Below, piece by piece: positions 5,492-10,035 of a stretch of DNA of 10,035 nt (its first letter is position 1; each line of letters opens with the position of its first letter). Location: contig JWZX01000711.1 of the NCBI GenBank assembly GCA_001275005.1, forward strand, positions 1 to 10,035. Direction: 5' to 3'. A model generated the notes under the pieces. That model was not told the DNA's origin and ran no database searches. It saw only the letters and a list, made by a program, of their open reading frames with translations. Origin of the DNA: Chrysochromulina tobinii. Lineage: Eukaryota; Haptophyta; Prymnesiales; Chrysochromulinaceae. Made by a program: the position numbers and the translations under genes.

Positions 5492-7313
5492 TCATTCACT
5501 CTCGCTGTGCCACCAAGCGACGTGCTGCATACGAGCGTCGGGATGCGCCTGTCCACCTTGCCCCGGCTCCGTAGTTGGCTCCGTCGTCGGATACTCCACC
5601 AAGAGCAGAGGTAGCCCGCCGGCCGTCAAGGCTGCTGATGGCGGCGGCTGAGTGGCGCCGCTGATGGCGCTGATGGCGGCGAGCGCCGCGCCGACGAGCT
5701 CGGCGGGTAGAGTTTGCTCTCTCCACGCGTCCGAATGGGCCTCGAAGGGAGAAGTACAACGGAGAACGAGCGCTGGCGTGGATGATGGTGGCGTGGGAAG
5801 TGACGTTGGCAGCGGCGTCGGCAGCGGCGTCGGCAGCGGCGGCGTGGTGAGCGGTCTCGGCAGCGGTGGGCAGAGGGAAGGCAACGGCGTGCTGTCCCAT
5901 GCGCCGAGATTACCACCGAGATTTTCACCGAGATTGGAAGGCAACGGCGTGCTGTCCGATGCGCCGAGATGCTCACCGAGATTCCCACCGAGATTGAGCG
6001 GCGCGAGGGAGTGCAACGGCATGTCCACCGCGCCCGGCGGCCGAATTCCCCACAGGTTCACTAGCAGCGTGCGCCGTGGCGCGGCCTCTGTGGGGACACT
6101 CGCAAGCGGCGCGGGCGGCGAGTGCAAGACGCAATGCAGCAGGTCGCCAGAGAAGAAGAAGACTGAGCCCGGCGTAGGAAAGGCAAGCGCCACAGCTGTG
6201 GGAAGCTTTGGCGAGGGCGGCTGGCCAACAGGGCACCTGATGAGGGAGGCCATCAGCGTGGCCATGAGTGGCCATCAGTCAGTGGTACCATCAGTGGTCA
6301 TCAGTGGTCATCAGTCAGTGGTACTATCAGTGGTCATCAGTGGTCATCAGTGGTCATCAGTGGTCATCAGTGGTCATCAGTGGTCATGAGCGGAACCTTT
6401 GCATAAAGACCGCCGTAGGGCCGCCTGTAGTTGAGAGGTAGGTAACGGTGGAGAGGAGCGGATGGAGAGGCACGGCCTCGCCGTCGCGGGCGGCATCTCC
6501 AGCGAGCTCGCCCGCATCTCCAGCGAGCTCGCCCGCATCTCCAGCGAGCTCGCCCGCATCTCCAGCGGCCAGCTCGCCGTCATCTCGGCGAGATCTCGGC
6601 GAGATGGCGAGCACCTTGTCGGTGTGATGCTCCTTGGGCGCGTCCTCCGGCCATTGTTCTTGCAGCCACCACTCGACACCCGTGACGGCGGCGCCATGCA
6701 TCGACGGGCGGGCCGATGCGGCGGCGCGCGCCACCGCCATCACCGCGGCTTCGATTACATGCCGCGGCGCATGCAAGGCGGTCGGCGATGCCGGCCACGA
6801 ACCTGCGGCCAGCGGCAGCCAGTGCGTGCTGCACAGCGCCGTTGGGTCATCGGGCGGTGCCAGCCCGGTATCGAGATAGTGCGATGCAGCGCGCTGGGTC
6901 TCGCTCAGCAGCGGCTCGACGAGCACCGCATGCGTGAGGGTTGCGAAAGGCTCCGCCGCCGCCGCCGTGCGAGCGGCGGGCTCGACAACGAGCGCGTCCG
7001 CCTCGCTCGGCGCGTTTGTGCTGGGCTGCGCGTCGGCGAGCACGGTCGCGGGGGTGAGCGACGCCCTGCGCGCTGCGTGTACGTGGATGGAGTCAGGCAC
7101 CGCCATCTGAAGCGGCGGCACCGGCACTGTCAGCTCTGGCTTCGTGCCAGTGCCTGTGAGCGCCGCCCCGCGCTTCACGCCCAGCTCAAGATGAAGAGCG
7201 TCCAGCTCCGCCTCAATAGACGGATCGACGGCCCGCGCAGGCGAAGCCTTGGCCGACCACGAAAAGCTCGCATCGATTGGTGGCAGCGACATGTGGGTCA
7301 GATGTGCATTCAT
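5492..7313 (-). CDS. 2-oxoglutarate/Fe(II) dioxygenase-like protein, spliced (about 553 aa, or 507 if a second intron is removed)
   Basis: Predicted oxygenase of the double-stranded beta-helix fold, using Fe(II) and 2-oxoglutarate. Exon 1 runs from ATG 7313 to 6397 and exon 2 from 6236 to 5492 (TGA). The join is phase 2 and restores an uninterrupted frame. Metal ligands: HHTDK supplies HxD (about H230 and D232), and GDLLHCVLH supplies the distal His (about H340). PRRTLLVNLW supplies the Arg (about 361) expected to bind the 2-oxoglutarate carboxylate. HPLLSTVTYLSTTGGPTAVF is the usual strand preceding the intron position. The first 200 residues are Ala-rich with no clear domain. The C-terminal 180 residues are low complexity (NLGGNLGEHLG and TPLPTPLPT repeats), then a more ordered end. 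A GELAGDA repeat sits between HxD and the next strand and may be an unspliced in-frame intron. ATG 7292 is an alternative start. Substrate unknown. Confidence 0.75.
5877..5996. repeat. 60-bp direct duplication in the dioxygenase C-terminal region
   Basis: Two 60-bp copies start at 5877 and 5937 with GGAAGGCAACGGCGTGCTGT. Each also has internal CACCGAGATT copies. The period is 20 codons and keeps the frame, giving the repeated NLGxNLG and STPLPS segments. A second, 12-bp GGCAGCGGCGTC repeat lies at about 5809-5840. Confidence 0.9.
6237..6396 (-). other. 160-nt GT-AG intron of the dioxygenase gene
   Basis: The donor reads CAAAG|GTTCCG (GT at 6396-6395) and the acceptor CATCAG|GTGCCC (AG at 6238-6237). 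Splicing joins CAA AG to G TGC, giving Q-R-C-P-V-G-Q in frame with the downstream dioxygenase strand. Unspliced, the upstream frame ends in a stop at 6384. The intron is filled by a 10-bp minisatellite. Confidence 0.75.
6273..6389. repeat. 10-bp minisatellite (CATCAGTGGT)n inside an intron
   Basis: About ten imperfect copies are present, the last six nearly perfect (6326-6386). In the transcript direction each copy reads ACCACTGATG, so every unit carries CTGAT, a match to the branch-point consensus CTRAY. The array lies wholly inside the predicted intron. Confidence 0.9.
6477..6614 (-). other. Possible in-frame 138-nt intron (or low-complexity insertion) in the dioxygenase gene
   Basis: The strand reads GACAAG|GTGCTC at 6614 and GGCGAG|GCCGTG at 6477, both phase 0. 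Removal would fuse HTDK directly to AVPLHPLLSTVTYLS, a more compact match to the fold. The segment has no stop codon, so retention would simply insert 46 residues containing the GELAGDA repeat. Without transcripts either reading is possible. Confidence 0.35.
6493..6576. repeat. 21-bp tandem repeat, three full units plus a partial
   Basis: GCATCTCCAGCGAGCTCGCC starts at 6493, 6514 and 6535 with a degenerate copy at 6556. In the minus-strand dioxygenase frame it encodes GELAGDA repeats. It sits between the HxD motif and the next core strand. Confidence 0.9.
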
Positions 7314-7702
7314 GTGAATTGAGAAAGGGTCAGTTGAATCGACACACAAGGTACCGACCAGCCACTACCACACGAAACGTGAATGTGAATGCGAATTGCA
7401 TTCATTATGAATACACACAACACGCAACACACCAATACGCACAAACCAAACTCAAATGCGTGAAGGGCAACACCTCGAATTCATTCACAACACACCAACA
7501 CGTACAACGCAATCTCAAAAACGTGGATTCACACCAACACGTAACAGCAACGCAGGACTCTCGAAATGAGACACATGCGGGCGGTGAGTCGAGAAACAGC
7601 CAAAATAGGAGAGTGTGCGGCGAGACCCATGTGTATTCAAAAAGCCCTTCGTCGCTCACAGCGCAGCACACTATGTTTCTCGTTCACGTACTGTTCAGTA
7701 CT
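7314..7702 (-). promoter_or_regulatory. Upstream region of the dioxygenase gene with repeated CACACCAACACGTA motifs
   Basis: No gene is supported here; a rightward ORF across it has a non-coding composition. It is richer in A/C than its surroundings. CACACCAACACGTA occurs at 7491-7504 and 7530-7543, with a relative (CACACCAATACGC) near 7428. GAATGC/GCATTC (7386-7402) form an inverted repeat. Its position directly upstream of the dioxygenase start makes these candidate factor-binding sites. Confidence 0.35.
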
Positions 7703-7708
7703 TTTATT
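7703..7708 (-). promoter_or_regulatory. AATAAA polyadenylation signal candidate for the rhodanese gene
   Basis: The minus strand reads CAAATAAAAG, about 290 nt downstream of the rhodanese stop codon and about 75 nt past the SECIS-like hairpin. It would define a 3' UTR that includes the hairpin. Confidence 0.4.
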
Positions 7709-7757
7709 TGCCGTCTTGAGCAACGCTCTCTCACTCTCTTTCTCCAGTCTGCCTGGA

Positions 7758-7852
7758 GGCCGCATTTGCTTGCCTTCCTTTCTCGGAGACGGCACCTGCC
7801 AAATTGAGTTTGTGCACTGAGTGCCGTCTCGTCATGACGTACAAGCTTGGCC
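7758..7852 (-). promoter_or_regulatory. SECIS-like hairpin in the 3' UTR of the rhodanese gene
   Basis: Read on the minus strand, GAGACGGCAC (7830-7821) pairs perfectly with GTGCCGTCTC (7795-7786) around a 25-nt loop. The stem is flanked 5' by ATGAC (7835-7831) and 3' by CGAGA (7785-7781), which can form the tandem G-A/A-G pairs of a SECIS core. Below an internal loop, GCTTG (7846-7842) pairs with CAAGC (7772-7768) and GGCC (7852-7849) with GGCC (7761-7758), giving a lower helix. This is the order helix I, internal loop, quartet, helix II, apical loop. The weakness is that the apical AAA lies about 20 nt after ATGA, beyond the usual 11-13. It starts about 160 nt after the stop codon, a normal SECIS position. 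Confidence 0.5.
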
Positions 7853-7997
7853 ATCATCTCTCAAATGCCGTGCTCATCGAGGCCGCGCGCCACGCTAGCG
7901 CTCGGCGTTTCTTGAGCTCAAAGTGCGAATCTCTCCTCTCAGACGCTCAGCGCCGTCCTCCCGCTTCCGCTTACGTCGCTGTCTTCTTATGTCAGGG

Positions 7998-8525
7998 TCA
8001 GGCGCTTGCCTTCTGCTTCGCCCGACCGGTGAGAGCCGTCCATTGCGCCGGCTGATTCGGGCCGCCGCCGTTGAGTACGTTGGTGTAGCCTAGGCCCCGA
8101 AGCAGCGCGTGGGCGGTCGCAGCGCGCCCACCCCCTGAACGTCAGTGGATGATGATCGGCGTCGTCAACTCTTTGGGGAGCTGGCTGGTTGGCATCGACA
8201 TCTTGCCACCGGTCGGGTCGGCGTTGAGGTCCCAATGCACGGCCCCTTGAGCGGCCGGCACCTCGGCGATCTCAGCCATGGAGCGAAGGTCGATCACCAG
8301 GGCGCCGCTTGACTTGGCCGTTGTGATCTCATCCGGAGAGGCGAGTGCGGCAAAGCGCACCGGCGTGCTGTGGAGCAGAGAGCGGTGGAGCAAAGTGCAG
8401 GACGTATGGTGTGCGAATGCTGCAGGCGACAGGACCTGCGGGGCAGCCACGGGCGACCTGGCAAGAACCGTCCGCACCGCTGCTCGCGACGCGCGCCGCA
8501 GCAGCGCCAGCCGAAGCGCCGACAT
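7998..8525 (-). CDS. Candidate selenocysteine rhodanese-domain protein, organelle-targeted (175 aa with UGA read as Sec)
   Basis: A single rhodanese domain protein, expected to move sulfur (or selenium) through an active-site residue. ATG 8525 opens an acid-free, Arg/Ala/Ser-rich leader (MSALRLALLRRASRAAVRTV and onward to about residue 62) typical of mitochondrial or plastid import. The domain begins ASPDEITTAKSSGALVIDLR, the usual strand with its D-x-R, and reaches TPIIIH at 122-127. Codon 128 is TGA (8144-8142), where the family has its catalytic Cys. The same frame continues RSGGGRAATAHALLRGLGYT, then NVLNGGGPNQPAQW, the standard loop, helix and last strand, and stops at TGA 8000-7998. No intron is needed. 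The downstream half shows normal G/C-biased codons and no other stop. Alternatives are a nonsense mutation of TGC/TGT or an assembly error. The SECIS-like structure in the 3' UTR favours recoding. Confidence 0.8.
8142..8144 (-). other. In-frame UGA at the catalytic Cys position, candidate selenocysteine codon
   Basis: The codon order is CAC TGA CGT TCA GGG GGT GGG CGC, reading H-[UGA]-R-S-G-G-G-R. A Cys at this site would complete the rhodanese active-site loop. The frame is uninterrupted for 127 codons before and 47 after. Confidence 0.75.
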
Positions 8526-8671
8526 AGAGCTCCGAATGTGCGTCGTCGCGAGAACCTCGTGAAGGTCGCCCCACTTGTTTTGAAGATCTGCTTTGTGGGT
8601 TATTTCGTGGGTTCACAGACAAGTTTACAGGAACTTCTCTCTAGGATTTGCTGACCTATTTTCCTGTAATT

Positions 8672-8850
8672 TCACCATTGAATTTTCCTGTGGAAAGCCC
8701 AGCGAGACTCTACAAGAGTCTCTCTGCGGAACGCAGGCATGAGCACCCTCAAAAAGCTCTCCGGCTGCGTCGGCGCAAAGGTGGGCTGCTGTTGCCCCCA
8801 CGTTAGCGCGTCGGGCCAGCGTCGCGTGGGATCGATCCAGTAGACTCCCG
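8672..8850 (-). pseudogene. Coding-like fragment of unknown family
   Basis: One minus-strand frame reads GVYWIDPTRRWPDALTWGQQ, then QPTFAPTQPESFLRVLMPAF and RRETLVESRW, before a stop at 8672. The composition, with aromatic, charged and Pro residues in a patterned order, is much more protein-like than the other frames. No good start is present because the upstream part is the TGTGCA repeat. It could be an exon of an unseen gene or a relic. I do not recognise it. Confidence 0.25.
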
Positions 8851-8872
8851 TGGTCCGTCTCACCCTCGCACC

Positions 8873-8895
8873 TGTGCATGTGCATGTGCATGTGC
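8873..8895. repeat. (TGTGCA)n hexanucleotide microsatellite
   Basis: Three full TGTGCA units and a partial one. The unit includes the palindrome TGCA. Confidence 0.9.
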
Positions 8896-9050
8896 GCCTC
8901 TGCACGTACGCTGCGGATTCGTCGTATGAGCTTTCAGACGCTCTACTGCGTGGGTGCGATGTGGGAGGGTGAGGCGACGCCCACCTTTTGACCCATACGA
9001 CTTCGTGTCGAATCGGTGGGAGGTGATGGCGCCCAGGGAGAGCTCAGACC

Positions 9051-9477
9051 ATGGCGTTCTGGCAGATCGAGATCATCACCGACGTTGGGATCTCCATGAA
9101 CACGGTCACCGACTCGGTCAAGCTGCTGCGCATCGTGAATGCTGACTTCCCGGTCGCGCGGCGCTTCAACGACGACCAGCATCCGAGAAGCTGCTCTCGA
9201 TGATCGAGCACGGGTCCAAGCTGTTTGCGCTGGAGGCTAAGAAAGAGCTCGATTCCATCGAAGGTGTGCCAGGCACGCCAGGCGTGCGGCACGCCAGGCG
9301 TGCGGCAGTTCCAGCTCACCGCACCAATCGGCCAGAGACTTCAACGGCATCATTGTCTGGAAGCGTGTTTGCAGGTCGAACGATGACCCATCGAGTGGCA
9401 TAGAGGGCAGTGAGATCAACAAGCCCCCGCCGCCGTGTAAAGACGCGGCTGAACAGGCGATGGCTCACTGGTGCTGA
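9051..9477 (+). pseudogene. Frame-disrupted gene of unknown family
   Basis: ATG 9051 lies in a strong ACCATGG context and reads MAFWQIEIITDVGISMNTVT, continuing to RRFNDD before stopping at 9201-9203. From 9182 a different frame continues naturally with SEKLLSMIEHGSKLFALEAK to about 9263, as though one base had been lost near 9179. After a CACGCCAGGCGTGCGG duplication the third frame carries RDFNGIIVWKRVCRSNDD to a stop at 9477. The three pieces share similar codon use and together suggest one former coding sequence of about 140 residues. Short introns at the joins are possible but I found no good GT-AG pair. Function is unknown. Confidence 0.4.
9276..9306. repeat. 16-bp tandem duplication
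   Basis: CACGCCAGGCGTGCGG occurs twice, with a similar CCAGGCACGCCAGGCGTG just before. A 16-bp period is not a multiple of three, so it changes the frame between two coding-like segments. Confidence 0.8.
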
Positions 9478-9497
9478 ACAGGCGATGGCTCACTGGT
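9448..9497. repeat. 25-bp tandem duplication
   Basis: GCTGAACAGGCGATGGCTCA starts at 9448 and again at 9473, a perfect 25-bp period. The junction creates the TGA (9475-9477) that ends the third coding-like segment. Confidence 0.95.
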
Positions 9498-9777
9498 GCT
9501 CCATGGCTCTCCATATGAGTCAGTCATCTGAAGGGGCCTCGCTTCAACAGGTGCTAGCAAAATTTGTGTGGGACTCCCTAGGGGTCACTTTCAAGTTTCA
9601 ACAGAAACCTTGGGGCAAGAACGCATGCTTCCAATTTGCCAGATTCGTCGAGGTTCGGTGGCTTTGTCGTGCAAGCAAGAGTGATTGCCAGGGCAACCCG
9701 GGTTCCCAATGGGGTTCCGGGCCGGCCTTGCCAGCACTCGCCCATTGCGTGCGCCATGAGGCTCACAAGACGCAAAC
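9478..9777. other. Stretch between coding-like pieces, no confident gene
   Basis: An open rightward frame (MALHMSQSSEGASLQQVLAK...) runs through it to 9808, but its codons are less G/C-biased at third positions than genuine neighbours. A leftward frame is open too. Neither resembles a known family. Confidence 0.35.
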
Positions 9778-10035
9778 ATGCCTTCAGGTAGTTCCACCAT
9801 TCAGGTAGTTCCACCCTCTCGATCGGCACGATTGACGGCAAGAAGCCATGGCACGTGACCGACGGGCTGACGACGAGCGCCAATGGGCGGGTCTGCCCCC
9901 CCTTCATTGTGCACGCGCAGCCGCAGTTAAAGCCGAAGCGCCCGGGGGAGACTGCACAGCGGATGAAGAGAATGGCCACAAGGGGCAGGGCGAGGGCGGT
10001 GAGGAGGGGGGCGGGGAGGGGAGCGGCTCATGGGG
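9778..10035 (+). CDS. Partial coding segment of unknown family, runs off right edge
   Basis: From about 9792 to the edge one frame is open and strongly G/C at third positions, reading SSTLSIGTIDGKKPWHVTDG, then VCPPFIVHAQPQLKPKRPGE and a basic Arg/Gly-rich tail. ATG 9778 (MPSGSST) would be its natural start if the 17-bp duplication at 9783-9815 were absent; the duplication puts that ATG out of frame. The family is unknown. A leftward ORF covers the same bases but has an unusual Cys and hydrophobic content. Confidence 0.35.
9783..9815. repeat. 17-bp tandem duplication
   Basis: TTCAGGTAGTTCCACC begins at 9783 and at 9800. The 17-bp period separates the ATG at 9778 from the open frame that follows. 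Confidence 0.95.

Larger units (their letters stand above)
8526..9050. other. Region upstream of the rhodanese gene with no confident gene
   Basis: It holds the rhodanese promoter side (8526-8670, AT-richer), a perfect 7-bp hairpin (GAGACTC 8704-8710 / GAGTCTC 8716-8722), a coding-like minus-strand fragment (8672-8850), and a (TGTGCA)3.5 repeat at 8873-8895. The repeated ATTTTCCTGT near 8656 and 8682 is short. No tRNA or rRNA is seen. Confidence 0.4.

Noticed and set aside
7277-7807. Rightward ORF of 176 residues
   Set aside because: It is rich in Thr/His/Asn from CA-type low-complexity DNA and overlaps the rhodanese 3' UTR and the dioxygenase promoter side.
9578-9979. Leftward ORF of 133 residues near the right edge
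   Set aside because: It overlaps the rightward open frame from 9792, whose composition and codon bias are more convincing. I cannot exclude it fully.

Overview
The window looks like GC-rich nuclear DNA of a eukaryotic alga. The evidence is GT-AG introns with in-phase exon joins, Ala/Arg/Pro-rich proteins with high GC at third codon positions, a transit-peptide-like leader, minisatellites inside introns, and no bacterial operon or ribosome-binding-site layout. A haptophyte or similar secondary-plastid microalga is my best guess from composition and gene style; no search was run.

Layout. 1-1119 (minus): a gene that runs off the left edge. It encodes a repeat protein with four 49-50-residue units from a 147/150-bp array, followed by a Pro-rich tail. 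1373-1750 (plus): a small Cys-rich, probably zinc-binding protein. 1751-2339: no gene seen; strong hairpins and an AT-rich patch. 2340-3887 (minus): an unrecognised gene that I can model as six exons, with one apparent one-base frame break. 4010-5305 (plus): an O-fucosyltransferase-like glycosyltransferase, probably lacking an upstream exon. 5492-7313 (minus): a 2-oxoglutarate/Fe(II) dioxygenase-like protein with a clear 160-nt intron filled by a 10-bp repeat. 7703-8525 (minus): the most interesting locus. 8526-9050: a promoter-side region with one short coding-like fragment. 9051-10035 (plus): coding-like pieces broken by short tandem duplications, the last running off the right edge.

Main discovery. 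The ORF at 8525-8142 is the N-terminal half of a single-domain rhodanese with an organelle-type leader. It ends at a TGA exactly where the catalytic cysteine belongs. The same frame then continues for 47 codons with the rest of the rhodanese domain, and stops at 7998. The active-site loop reads H-[TGA]-R-S-G-G-G-R. About 160 nt downstream, before an AATAAA, lies a hairpin with a perfect 10-bp stem flanked by ATGA on the 5' side and a GA on the 3' side, as in a eukaryotic SECIS element, although the conserved apical AA is not at the usual distance. I read this as a candidate selenocysteine-containing rhodanese.

The genes do not form an obvious pathway. The fucosyltransferase-like and dioxygenase genes converge, and the dioxygenase and rhodanese genes are head-to-tail on the minus strand.
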